Under the pieces are notes generated by a model. The model was not told where the DNA came from, made no database searches, and saw only the letters and a program-made list of their open reading frames with translations. The translations under genes and the position numbers were made by a program. From positions 424,001 through 488,000 of the forward strand of contig CANXME010002275.1 of assembly GCA_948144175.1 (NCBI GenBank): a DNA stretch of 64,000 nt, written 5' to 3'. How positions within the stretch are numbered: the first letter of the stretch is position 1; each line of letters starts with the position of its first letter. Of the stretch, positions 61,501 through 63,409 are shown one piece after another. This DNA is from Closterium sp. NIES-65. Taxonomy: Eukaryota > Streptophyta > Zygnematophyceae > Desmidiales > Closteriaceae.

Positions 61501-63409
61501 AGTTTTTGTTTTGTTTTGTTTGTTTGCTTGTTTGTTTGTTTTTTTTTTTTTTGGGGGGGGGGGGGCAATTTTTTGGGAGGTATGTGGCTTATCGCATCGC
61601 ATGTGGTACGTATGACATGGCATGGTCGATGGATGAGGTGAGATATGGAAGCTTACAGGAGTGAGAGGGCAGCCAGGTCAGCAATGCCTTCTGGGATGGA
61701 GCCTGACAAAGTGTTGAAACTGAGAGTTCTGCCATGCCAGTCAGATGGGGAAAGGGGGGGTGGACAGGGAGAAACATCATGTCATGCAATGTCATGTCAT
61801 GTCGTATTATGTTGTGTGATGCATTGTTATGTCATGTCATGTCATGTCATGTCATGTCAAGGGGTCGCATGGCATGGTAGCACAGCAGCCAGAGCCAGAG
61901 CTCCAGCAGTGAGTTGTTGGACTATGACTATGTACCATGACCGTGTAGGGAAGTTGAAACTCGCCGCAACCCTTCATGTAGTCACACACACCTCAACGCA
62001 AAACAAGGGTGAATTGAGTCTACTAAAAACAGGTGCGATAATGTGACTTCAGTGTAATTTCTCAGAACTGGTGTTTAATGAGTTTATTAAAGACAAGTGT
62101 GAATCGAGTCTACTAATTAGGTGTGAACTGAGTCTACTCAAAACTTGTGCGAATTAAGTTTATTCACAACAGGTGCAAATTGAATCAACTCAAGACACAT
62201 TCATCCTATCATCATCATGAGTGTGTCCATGATTTAGAAACTTAAGAGGTACCATTTATGCAGTTAGGTGGCTTTTAATTCGAGGTGACGTTTGAGTAGA
62301 CTCAAAAGCGAACCTCCACTTTCCATCCTACCATCACCATGCGTGATTACCATGACCTTGTAAAGAACTTGAAGCTCACCGCTGCCCTCAGTGGAATTGC
62401 CTGTAGCATGGTGAGTGAGGTGAGGCAGCGGTGAGTCGAGAGATGATGGCTGGAACCTCCGCCTCAGTTGAAACTCACCGCTGCCTCGGTTGAAACTCAC
62501 CGCTGTCTCAGTTGAAACTCACCGTTGCCTCAGTCGAGACTCACCGCTGTCTCAGTTGAAGCTCACGGCTGCCTCAGTTGAAACTCACCGCAGCCTCAGG
62601 GAATTTGGCTGTAGCATGGCCTAAGTGCTACTCACATTTCTTGTAAGCAGGTGAGGCGAGACATGGTGGCTGGCAGGGAGCCGGTGAGCTTGGTGCTTGA
62701 GAGGTACCTGGATGAAGAAGGGGTGTTGTATGTTGGGCGGGTAGGGAGGCAAACGAGTGCTGTTCTGAGACAGGAGGAGGGCCAAGAACCCGGGAGGCTC
62801 GCATGCATGGCATAGGAACGGTTGGCATTGAGGTTGTATGGCAGGCGTGTGAGGCAAAAGGGGAATCAGAAGGGGTTGAATATGGCCGAGTGGAGTCAGA
62901 CCAGGCATGGGTGGGTGCATGAAACTCATAGTTGCATGCTTTGATGCATCGCCCCACACGCACAGGAGCGTGGTTTCACAAAACATGGCATTACATGGCA
63001 TGGCGATACATGGCATGGCATTACATGGCGTGGCATTACATGGCATGGCATTACATAGCATGGCACTACATGGCATGTCATGGCATTACATGGCATGGCA
63101 TGGCATGGCATTACATAGCATGGCATTACATGGCATGTCATGGCACTACATGGCATGGCATGGCATCACATGGCATGGCATGGCATCACATGGCATGGCA
63201 TGGCATTGGCATTACATGGCATGAACTACATGGCATGGCCCCGCATTGCATGGACTATCAAGGCATGCGCTTGCGTGTCATTCATGATCTCAAATGCGTT
63301 CGCATAGCATAGCCTCGCATAACATGCTGGGTCATACAGTTGAGTGAGTGCGGTGAGGTTCCCAATGGCATCTGGAATGGGTCCCTCCAATTGCTTGCCA
63401 GTCACCTTC
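21867..63409 (-). CDS. LRR receptor-like protein kinase, giant multi-exon gene (5' end off window)
   Basis: This is a cell-surface receptor: extracellular leucine-rich repeats, a short Cys-rich segment, a Pro/Ser-rich stalk, one transmembrane helix and a cytosolic Ser/Thr-type kinase. Exons (5' to 3', minus strand): 63338-63409, 62636-62707, 61657-61728, 60508-60579, 59399-59470, 58894-58965, 56329-56400, 53974-54045, 52797-52871, 52305-52376, 51700-51771, 45215-45286, 29628-29699, 29185-29256, 28699-28770, 27898-27969, 27264-27388, 26299-26538, 25861-26048, 24407-24551, 23626-23765, 23222-23361, 22528-22645, 21867-22229. All phases match, total 870 codons plus stop, with no frame break. The glycine loop, lysine, HRD and DFG motifs are present, so an active RD kinase is expected. 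Signal peptide and N-terminal exons lie to the right of the window. Ligand and pathway are unknown. Exon borders come from reading splice sites, not from transcripts. Confidence 0.88.
22528..22645 (-). CDS. Receptor kinase exon K5: subdomains IX-X
   Basis: It encodes [20 protein letters not shown] and continues to SISKW. The first base completes the Ser codon of ADVYS begun in K4. The acceptor is GTGCAG and the donor GTGTGT. Length is 118 bp. A damaged copy lies just upstream in the intron (about 22742-22830). Confidence 0.85.
22742..22830 (-). pseudogene. Dead duplicate of kinase exon K5
   Basis: The minus strand reads [18 protein letters not shown], similar to K5, and its flank GTGTTTCATGGTTCACC matches the K5 acceptor flank GTGTTTCGTGGTGCAGC. 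The acceptor AG is lost, so it should not be spliced in. Confidence 0.7.
23222..23361 (-). CDS. Receptor kinase exon K4: DFG and activation segment
   Basis: It encodes [14 protein letters not shown], then [17 protein letters not shown], then TADVY. DFG binds Mg-ATP, and GTxGYxDPxY is the plant RLK activation and P+1 loop form. The acceptor is CTCAG and the donor GTGCAG. Length is 140 bp. Confidence 0.9.
23626..23765 (-). CDS. Receptor kinase exon K3: catalytic loop
   Basis: It encodes [20 protein letters not shown] and then [22 protein letters not shown] is the subdomain VIb catalytic loop with the Arg-Asp pair of RD kinases. The acceptor is CTCCAG and the donor GTGCGG. Length is 140 bp. Confidence 0.9.
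23790..23915. repeat. 16-bp minisatellite in receptor intron
   Basis: About 8 units of GCATTGGAGGGAAGCA (some GGTAGCA) just upstream of exon K3. Confidence 0.85.
24407..24551 (-). CDS. Receptor kinase exon K2: subdomains III-V
   Basis: It encodes [18 protein letters not shown] and later [18 protein letters not shown]: the end of the alphaC helix, beta4, beta5 and hinge. The acceptor is CCACAG and the donor GTACCA. Length is 145 bp. A second acceptor copy lies 75 bp upstream (exon edge 24626), leaving an open frame through the extra 25 codons. Confidence 0.88.
24602..24636 (-). repeat. Duplicated K2 acceptor and first codons
   Basis: It repeats CCACAG plus the codons for VAQMATKH found at the start of K2. 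If used as the acceptor it adds 25 in-frame residues. The spacer is pyrimidine-rich on the minus strand, as expected near an acceptor. Confidence 0.7.
25440..25630. repeat. TTTC-rich and TATATACACA simple repeats in intron
   Basis: Low-complexity TTTCTTTC tract (25440-25485) and alternating TA/CA tract (25550-25630). No gene is seen in the intron from 24640 to 25780. Confidence 0.75.
25789..25860 (-). repeat. Tandem duplication of kinase K1 donor site (36 bp x 2)
   Basis: Two 36-bp copies follow exon K1. Each repeats the codons for FHRE and a GT donor, and the frame stays open ([12 protein letters not shown]). Donor edges are at 25861, 25825 and 25789; the last reads GTGGGC rather than GTGCGT. 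Confidence 0.8.
25861..26048 (-). CDS. Receptor kinase exon K1: N-lobe, ATP-binding loop
   Basis: It encodes [20 protein letters not shown], then [11 protein letters not shown] (glycine loop), then LWAVKRAKV (the ATP-anchoring Lys), then DFHRE with the likely alphaC Glu. The acceptor TTAG before GGAACAC fits the phase left by the transmembrane exon. Length is 188 bp, ending in phase 0. Confidence 0.88.
26299..26538 (-). CDS. Receptor exon: Pro/Ser-rich stalk and transmembrane helix
   Basis: It encodes a stalk of Pro and Ser ([18 protein letters not shown]), then [20 protein letters not shown] as a membrane helix, then [13 protein letters not shown] as the basic stop-transfer side. The acceptor is CTGCAG and the donor GTAGGT. 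Length is 240 bp. Confidence 0.9.
26690..26845. repeat. 20-bp minisatellite in receptor intron
   Basis: About eight units of TTGGCTGGCATGACGTGGCG and close variants. Confidence 0.85.
26986..27235 (-). repeat. Copy of the Cys-rich exon grown into a minisatellite
   Basis: At 26986-27045 the minus strand encodes [18 protein letters not shown] with a GTGAGC donor, like the real exon. Units of about 36 bp coding [16 protein letters not shown] residues are then repeated about five times with decay (27030-27235). It reads as a duplicated exon whose 5' half expanded in tandem. Confidence 0.7.
27264..27388 (-). CDS. Receptor exon: Cys-rich segment between LRRs and stalk
   Basis: It encodes [16 protein letters not shown] and later [16 protein letters not shown]. 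Seven Cys in about 40 residues suggest a small disulfide-bonded cap after the LRRs. I chose acceptor AATAG before TGAAATATC because it fits the phase left by the last LRR exon; a second AG 11 bp inside would break the frame. The donor is GTGAGC. Confidence 0.8.
27418..27512. repeat. 19-bp minisatellite
   Basis: About five units of GGGCGAGGGGGGTGAAACA. Confidence 0.88.
27635..27868. repeat. 22-bp minisatellite
   Basis: About ten units of AGAGGACATGATGGTGAAAGCA with few changes. Confidence 0.88.
27898..27969 (-). CDS. Receptor LRR exon 16 (last LRR)
   Basis: 72 bp, acceptor GCAG, donor GTGAGT. It encodes [17 protein letters not shown] and SEGLIF: one plant-type LRR (LSxNxFSGPVP). It starts with 1 base and ends with 2 bases of split Leu codons, as in all the LRR exons. 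Confidence 0.9.
28285..28412. repeat. 35-bp minisatellite
   Basis: Three units containing ACACATAACACAAACACATG and GTACATGTACAAGAGC. Confidence 0.82.
28699..28770 (-). CDS. Receptor LRR exon 15
   Basis: 72 bp, acceptor CACAG, donor GTGAGT. It encodes [20 protein letters not shown], one LRR with the GSFP variant of the xIP motif. Confidence 0.9.
28785..28992. repeat. 18-bp minisatellite
   Basis: About eleven units of AATGAGCCAAATGATTCA directly 5' (transcript sense) of LRR exon 15. Confidence 0.9.
29185..29256 (-). CDS. Receptor LRR exon 14
   Basis: 72 bp, acceptor GGCAG, donor GTGCGT. It encodes [20 protein letters not shown], a canonical LRR. Confidence 0.9.
29277..29370. repeat. 20-bp minisatellite
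   Basis: About five units of ACAGACGGCACACACAGTGA and ACCC variants. Confidence 0.82.
29628..29699 (-). CDS. Receptor LRR exon 13
   Basis: 72 bp, acceptor CAG, donor GTGAGA. It encodes [20 protein letters not shown], a canonical LRR. The intron before it (transcript sense) is about 15.5 kb because it carries element F. Confidence 0.9.
30080..30300. mobile_element. Possible old hAT-like MITE
   Basis: It holds palindromic blocks such as GAACCGAACC with CGGTTCGGTTC and GAACTCGAACAAGTTC, like the subterminal blocks of hAT elements H and I. I could not find clear terminal repeats or a target duplication. Confidence 0.35.
30513..30922 (+). repeat. 5' LTR of Copia F (410 bp)
   Basis: TGTTAAAATAC to AATCTTCACA. 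It has many short inverted ACTTTGGGTG and CCACTTG motifs. Same length and by eye identical to 44628-45037. Confidence 0.95.
30923..30943 (+). promoter_or_regulatory. Primer-binding site of Copia F
   Basis: TGGTATAGAGCTAGTTGTTC directly follows the 5' LTR. It is near the initiator tRNA-Met type and shares TGGTATAGAGC with copy B. Confidence 0.75.
31040..32960 (+). repeat. Low-complexity leader of Copia F
   Basis: Imperfect units of about 40 bp containing CGCCGCCGCGCCTTCCTCGG (31080-32080) are followed by CAGCGG/CAGCAG arrays (32220-32820) that include a direct repeat of about 167 bp (about 32331 and 32498). Long Pro/Arg/Ala frames here follow the composition, and I do not count them as genes. 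Confidence 0.75.
32986..36042 (+). CDS. gag-pol: Copia F gag-protease-integrase part of gag-pol
   Basis: The first half of the F polyprotein, starting [13 protein letters not shown]. Gag (about 1-310) is followed by a Gly/Arg-rich RGG-like tract (about 320-380), a Cys/His knuckle near 386-412 (C-x13-C-x4-H-x4-C) and a Gln-rich stretch (about 465-520). Protease VLDSGATET is near 594, GAG-pre-integrase ([11 protein letters not shown]) near 775, and integrase from about 838 ([33 protein letters not shown]). The frame is open until element G enters after FVLIPPAD, where G adds a false C-terminus and stop at 36075. The rest of the gene is at 42141-44584. Confidence 0.92.
36043..36330 (-). repeat. 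3' LTR of Copia G (288 bp)
   Basis: Identical by eye to 41853-42140. A decayed solo LTR of the same family lies at 57245-57529. Confidence 0.95.
36331..36343 (-). promoter_or_regulatory. Polypurine tract of Copia G
   Basis: The minus strand reads GCCTCAGGGGGGG immediately before the 3' LTR. Confidence 0.75.
36355..38142 (-). CDS. pol: Copia G reverse transcriptase and RNase H
   Basis: The second half of the G polyprotein. Reverse transcriptase shows [20 protein letters not shown] near 37760, then [18 protein letters not shown] (about 37445), YVDDFILV (about 37320) and [15 protein letters not shown]. RNase H shows [11 protein letters not shown] (about 36830), [15 protein letters not shown] and DNQSTIHI. 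It ends at a stop at 36355. The frame is open upstream of 38142 through a Pro-rich linker, so this Met is not a real start: it joins the 910-codon frame by a frameshift in a C-run near 38376-38384. Confidence 0.9.
   Translation of the reverse strand: MAHGTRSHRAALPLAMVLRYTMITPPPPAGGDVPSTLLEDRHEELCDLHAVIPQLSHIFPDITGSPSLNLAENPTIPIPLTVQEALSGHHAAEWRAAMDAEIAAFTRNHSFDDETPPPGVNIVGGKWLFRVKQLPDEAPVFKARYVAKGFTQQRYRDFDLIFSPTSKPPTIRTLMDVAAREDFEIKSMDASSAFLQGRLKETVFMDRPEGFPGEFPPNTVWKLNRPVYGLKQAPREWHNKVKEVLLSLDFHPSTADPTLFIRRHSEPFYILVYVDDFILVAKDSAQMTSVQAALSKALQMKDLGDLKHYLGMEITRDRKARTISLSQEFYIDNVLKRFEMELCTPVATPLPLQHLLTAPAVPTPEACYEPYPELVGSLMYAMMCTRPDLAYPVSVLSRYVAPGRFTNLHWKAAKRVLRYLKGTKSHVLTLGGLSPPRLEGYTDSSWADDQTDRRSSQGYCFTLGSGTVSWRSTRSSAVSLSSCEAELYAGTMAAQEARWLTFLLQELGFPQSAPTLWCDNQSTIHISQDPVYHTRTKHIELRHFFIRHLVQQEQLKVEYVASDCNLADLFTKPLGKVPHHRLLGAMGLCAPPSPP
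38226..40958 (-). CDS. gag-pol: Copia G gag-protease-integrase
   Basis: The first half of the G polyprotein, starting [16 protein letters not shown] (a second Met lies 7 codons on). Gag of UBN2 type (about 1-250) is followed by a Cys/His knuckle near 260-286 (C-x13-C-x4-H-x4-C), protease [10 protein letters not shown] near 366, GAG-pre-integrase [10 protein letters not shown], and integrase from about 569 ([35 protein letters not shown]). The Pro/Ser-rich linker leaves frame at a run of nine C near 38380, after which the last ~50 codons are spurious. One indel therefore separates it from the reverse transcriptase frame. Confidence 0.9.
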   Translation of the reverse strand: MAFSSSTMANPITPLRLEADGSSSNFKAWSYGVDKHLLSRDVQGLDLKDVLLNRGKGKQPTLPREPTESSSDADVMTYEEVVEKYRKWEKADAAIISVFIASTPPELVNTFHNYPTSNAIWKYLQDRFMNKTAVGVAILIPSMFQVRLEDCSGMADYIAKVQTIHGELKELGIVFPEQAPAAALLVGLSSAYEVTRKMLLTLSAEDLTFAKVSTALLSAEKDSTAQAKAHAIRAPMPLASVAAALASAPFQRNRFPPCTYVVKYGNRKGQVCGGTNHPLATCFKKKDDEWYAIHGVDKKPPNWMRARKANLVEVQDPSSASASDSAPVDVRINLLFPGTAMINEATSQYIDSSQAPQYIEFTLDSGATHTVLKETLSFKPYPAPIPLLGADSSFTTLAKGTSTVPCPAFPSGTVTGMCVPSLRHNLVAQTEIQKAGLRTIFSENEDHCDIIDPLTNKVLARFTLNSSGLYTLRVPLPQVSTTQAQAPITPCTCRSLSNPTILYHHRLGHPNFRTLADMASKKLLLGLPATLPPPPDSPAPTCLDCTKSKLCQQPHTASPTIAAAPLDLVHMDVWGPAPVLARGGYRYFLVIVDDHSRYVSVHLLHTKAEAPEVIMAWVKQAQTTFDRKVKRLHSDGGGEFCNDKLKAFCSSEGIQQNFTLPDSPQQNGIAESRNHTLVQITRCLLSHSNAPHSLWGYALYHAALLYNLYPHPHLPDTTPTTLWLGKTPTARSLRVWGCTAYVLLNPQARRQNGGKLGPKTQTCIYLGHNADSPDYLFLNPSTQQLVRSRDVVFDETRPFYSPSGRDPLPDPPSLVWADFDAPPDLPPAPAPSPPPSPAIPPSPSEVSDPASPVSSAAAPPPPSPSSLPFPLRRPLRAHLSPTIGGPTLRPHLLPQFPPPQRNPLSHSRPS
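41100..41400 (-). repeat. Short GC-rich repeats in Copia G leader
   Basis: Units CGGCTTCGCGGCTACGCTGC (41155-41230) and GGGGCGACGGGCGGCAGCCCG (41290-41380). It parallels the repeat-rich leaders of B, C and F. No coding sequence is seen. Confidence 0.7.
41607..41852 (-). repeat. Duplicated LTR-end/primer-site block in Copia G leader
   Basis: The 20-bp block TTCTGACATGGTATCAGAGC occurs at the LTR junction (41841-41860) and again at 41607-41626. The 226 bp between the two copies have tRNA-like motifs on the minus strand: an exact B-box GGTTCGATTCC near 41826-41836 and an A-box-like TGGTCTAGTGG near 41634-41644. Confidence 0.75.
41853..42140 (-). repeat. 5' LTR of Copia G (288 bp)
   Basis: Partner of 36043-36330. 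It is followed on the minus strand by the primer site TGGTATCAGAGCGG. Confidence 0.95.
42141..44584 (+). CDS. pol: Copia F integrase end, linker, reverse transcriptase, RNase H (one stop)
   Basis: It continues F after element [21 protein letters not shown] joins VLIPPAD once G and one CCGAC copy are removed. A Gln-rich linker (42530-42810) precedes reverse transcriptase ([14 protein letters not shown] about 43185, [12 protein letters not shown] about 43490, YVDDMIL about 43623, [15 protein letters not shown]) and RNase H ([11 protein letters not shown] about 44120, [16 protein letters not shown]). The single defect is a TAG at 43259-43261 in the KGFTQ motif region, probably from CAG. The stop codon is TGA at 44582. 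Confidence 0.9.
44628..45037 (+). repeat. 3' LTR of Copia F (410 bp)
   Basis: It follows the purine-rich GCTAAGGGGTTG and is followed by target duplication GAGCT. Confidence 0.95.
45105..45200. repeat. 33-bp minisatellite beside LRR exon 12
   Basis: About three units of a block containing AGCAGCATGAGGTGCAAGGG followed by TAGGCGCCTCCAA. Confidence 0.75.
45215..45286 (-). CDS. Receptor LRR exon 12
   Basis: 72 bp, acceptor CAACAG, donor GTCAGT (a weaker donor than GTGAGT). It encodes [20 protein letters not shown], a canonical LRR. Partial copies of this exon lie on both sides. Confidence 0.87.
45359..45408 (-). pseudogene. Half copy of LRR exon 12 (5' half)
   Basis: The minus strand encodes [15 protein letters not shown] after a CAACAG acceptor copy, then loses homology. 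It is a truncated duplicate inside the intron. Confidence 0.75.
45503..45780. repeat. 17-bp minisatellite, about 16 copies
   Basis: Near-perfect units of GATAGGGTGCAGTGATG. Long His/Thr/Tyr/Pro frames here are products of the repeat. Confidence 0.93.
46125..46380. repeat. GGGATAGGATGCAGTA-type minisatellite
   Basis: Imperfect units of 14-20 bp (GGAGTAGGAGGGATAG, then AGGGATAGGATGCAGT). They are related in sequence to the 17-bp array at 45503. Confidence 0.8.
46466..46760. mobile_element. hAT-type MITE (295 bp) next to element H
   Basis: Ends are TAGGAAGAGCAAGG and, in reverse complement, TAGGGATGAGCAAA, the terminal repeat of H. The interior has the same GAACATGTTCG palindromes. Flanks AGAACATG and GGTACATG agree at 6 of 8 bases, a possible decayed target duplication. 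It has no coding sequence. Confidence 0.75.
46770..51161 (-). mobile_element. Complete hAT DNA transposon H (4392 bp); TSD GTACATGT
   Basis: Terminal inverted repeats TAGGGATGAGCAAA are perfect over 14 bp. The 8-bp target duplication GTACATGT is exact (46762-46769, 51162-51169), as expected for hAT elements. Both ends carry CGAACATGTTCG-type palindromic subterminal blocks, likely transposase-binding sites. A full transposase gene lies inside. It sits in an intron of the receptor kinase gene (between LRR exons 11 and 12). Confidence 0.95.
47137..50553 (-). CDS. hAT transposase with BED zinc finger, 4 exons (979 aa)
   Basis: Cut-and-paste transposase of element H. Exons: 49432-50553, 48799-49259, 48381-48675, 47137-48198; GT-AG sites and phases agree and give 980 codons including the stop. 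The N-terminal ~200 residues are Gly-rich and acidic. A BED-type finger follows (QCKICTD with [11 protein letters not shown]). The RNase H-like core has an Asp in [14 protein letters not shown], an Asp in [11 protein letters not shown] and a C-x2-H motif in [10 protein letters not shown]. Exon 4 has [19 protein letters not shown], probably bearing the catalytic Glu, and the C-terminal hAT dimerisation domain ([26 protein letters not shown]). An acidic tail ends the protein. No stop or frameshift interrupts the spliced frame. Confidence 0.9.
51162..51560. repeat. 18-bp CATGTGATGGCA minisatellite
   Basis: About 20 units of GCATGTGATGGCACGAAT and variants. The same motif occurs left of the hAT cluster (46385-46465), so the MITE and H appear to have inserted into this array. 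Confidence 0.87.
51700..51771 (-). CDS. Receptor LRR exon 11
   Basis: 72 bp, acceptor TTGCAG, donor GTATAA. It encodes [17 protein letters not shown] and TIHLEV, one LRR. Confidence 0.85.
52305..52376 (-). CDS. Receptor LRR exon 10
   Basis: 72 bp, acceptor GCAG, donor GTATGA. It encodes [20 protein letters not shown], one LRR. Confidence 0.87.
52400..52680. repeat. CA microsatellite and CA-rich tract
   Basis: (CA)n runs at 52400-52435 and 52457-52505 with CGCACGCA interruptions, decaying to 52680. Thr/His and Val/Cys frames here are artefacts. Confidence 0.93.
52797..52871 (-). CDS. Receptor LRR exon 9 (75 bp)
   Basis: Acceptor CCACAG, donor GTAAAT. It encodes [20 protein letters not shown], one LRR with a one-residue insertion (IKF) before the TGSIP motif. 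It is the only LRR exon here of 75 rather than 72 bp, so the phase is kept. Confidence 0.87.
52875..53042. repeat. 29-bp CCATCACCATG minisatellite
   Basis: About six units built from ATGCCATCACCATGCCATGC and CATGTGGAC. Confidence 0.88.
53195..53845. repeat. 28-bp minisatellite with 33/34-bp variant
   Basis: About 15 near-identical units of CCACCATGAGCTCTGCATAA plus TCAACGGC, followed by about six longer units with CCACCATACCATGGGG. The variant block is contiguous, which indicates local expansion of one mutated unit. Confidence 0.93.
53974..54045 (-). CDS. Receptor LRR exon 8
   Basis: 72 bp, acceptor GGCAG, donor GTGAGT. It encodes [20 protein letters not shown], a canonical LRR. Confidence 0.9.
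54062..54132. repeat. 15-bp minisatellite
   Basis: About five units of GGCGTCAAGCACATG or GGCGTCAAGCACAC. Confidence 0.85.
54215..54506 (-). mobile_element. Solo LTR (292 bp); TSD CATGG
   Basis: On the minus strand it starts TGTTGTAAATTCC and ends CACACTT-like near 54215. The target duplication CATGG is at 54210-54214 and 54507-54511. Its interior (GGCCAATAAGTTGGCCAATG, CAATGAGCAAG) matches the solo LTR at 60850-61167 in the opposite orientation. Confidence 0.82.
54849..54895. mobile_element. Fragment of hAT end
   Basis: TAGGCATGAACATGTTCGTG followed by TTCGCC and GGCGAACATG resembles the end of H and of the MITE, but no second end is visible. Confidence 0.4.
55157..56149 (-). mobile_element. 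hAT deletion derivative I (993 bp); TSD GGCTAAGG
   Basis: Ends are TAGGGATGAGCAG and, in reverse complement, TAGGGATGAGCAAA. The exact 8-bp target duplication GGCTAAGG is at 55149-55156 and 56150-56157. The left ~650 bp match the left end of H and the right ~300 bp match its right end, with the middle ~3.4 kb missing. It is probably moved by the transposase of H. Confidence 0.92.
55519..55810 (-). pseudogene. hAT transposase C-terminal remnant in element I
   Basis: It encodes [20 protein letters not shown] and the acidic tail of the H transposase, ending at the same stop region. Everything upstream of the dimerisation-domain end is deleted. Confidence 0.85.
56329..56400 (-). CDS. Receptor LRR exon 7
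   Basis: 72 bp, acceptor ATAG, donor GTGCGT. It encodes [20 protein letters not shown], a canonical LRR, very like exon 4. Confidence 0.88.
56641..56955. repeat. Pentanucleotide satellite with blockwise variants
   Basis: About 60 five-bp units in uniform blocks: GATAC, GATCT, GATGT (the longest), GACAT, then GATAT. The period stays 5 bp through all blocks. Confidence 0.92.
57245..57529 (-). mobile_element. Decayed solo LTR of Copia G family; TSD CAGTC
   Basis: About 285 bp similar to the 288-bp LTR of G (shared GGTTGGGATGTGGGTGTACA, AGTACATC, AACTAGGAT). Exact target duplication CAGTC is at 57240-57244 and 57530-57534. No internal sequence remains, so it probably arose by LTR-LTR recombination. 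Confidence 0.85.
57535..58660. other. Receptor intron, no gene seen
   Basis: Moderate-complexity sequence with related short blocks (ACTTGAGTCACTTGAGACGT, GGACAAGGACAGGCCC) in several decayed copies. No LRR exon or transposon end was recognised. Confidence 0.5.
58676..58740 (-). other. tRNA-like sequence, possibly SINE head
   Basis: The minus strand has TCTTAGTGGTCGCGGGTTCA, resembling an A-box remnant and the B-box (GGTTCAACTC against GGTTCGANTCC). Acceptor and T-stem pairing look poor, so it is not annotated as a functional tRNA. Confidence 0.35.
58894..58965 (-). CDS. Receptor LRR exon 6
   Basis: 72 bp, acceptor GGCAG, donor GTGAGG. It encodes [20 protein letters not shown], a canonical LRR. 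Confidence 0.9.
59399..59470 (-). CDS. Receptor LRR exon 5
   Basis: 72 bp, acceptor CCAG, donor GTGAGT. It encodes [20 protein letters not shown], one LRR. Confidence 0.9.
59570..60170. repeat. 16-bp minisatellite, about 37 copies
   Basis: Near-perfect tandem units of GAGCAGCACTTGTCAT. A few units near 60057-60145 read TTATCAT. It is the largest homogeneous array in the window. Confidence 0.95.
60508..60579 (-). CDS. Receptor LRR exon 4
   Basis: 72 bp, acceptor ATAG, donor GTAAGA. It encodes [20 protein letters not shown], one LRR. Confidence 0.88.
60650..61300. repeat. Repeated block CTAGGTACGTCTCCTCC around a solo LTR
   Basis: A block with GCGACTAGGTACGTCTCC, CCATGCCAAATGCGT and TGCATACACGAGGTTATTTA occurs about four times (60660-60850 and 61170-61300). 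The solo LTR at 60850 inserted within it. Confidence 0.75.
60850..61167 (+). mobile_element. Solo LTR (318 bp); TSD TACAC
   Basis: It begins TGTTGGAATCTC and ends GATTTCTAACA. Target duplication TACAC is at 60845-60849 and 61168-61172. It is related to 54215-54506. Confidence 0.9.
61657..61728 (-). CDS. Receptor LRR exon 3
   Basis: 72 bp, acceptor GGCAG, donor GTAAGC. It encodes [20 protein letters not shown], a canonical LRR. Confidence 0.9.
61780..61860. repeat. CATGT pentanucleotide tract
   Basis: Decayed then regular units of CATGT (CATGTCATGT). Confidence 0.82.
62300..62605. repeat. 22-bp CTCACCGCTGCCTCAGTTGAAA minisatellite
   Basis: About seven units at 62455-62600, with looser copies from 62360. 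The minus strand contains AGGCAGCG followed by GTGAGT, like an LRR exon donor, so the array may derive from an exon end. Confidence 0.75.
62636..62707 (-). CDS. Receptor LRR exon 2
   Basis: 72 bp, acceptor CCAG, donor GTGAGT. It encodes [20 protein letters not shown], one LRR. Confidence 0.87.
62980..63240. repeat. ACATGGCATGGCATT minisatellite
   Basis: About 17 imperfect 10-15-bp units of ACATGGCATGGCATT. The Met/Ala/Trp/His frames here are artefacts. Confidence 0.88.
63338..63409 (-). CDS. Receptor LRR exon 1 of window (gene continues to the right)
   Basis: 72 bp, acceptor TGTAG, donor GTATGA. It encodes [20 protein letters not shown], one LRR. The split codon at its start shows there must be an earlier exon. 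Confidence 0.85.

Noticed and set aside
62300..62500. Additional LRR exon ([15 protein letters not shown])
   Set aside because: Only a partial LRR pattern, no xLxGxIP core and no 72-bp exon with matching splice sites.
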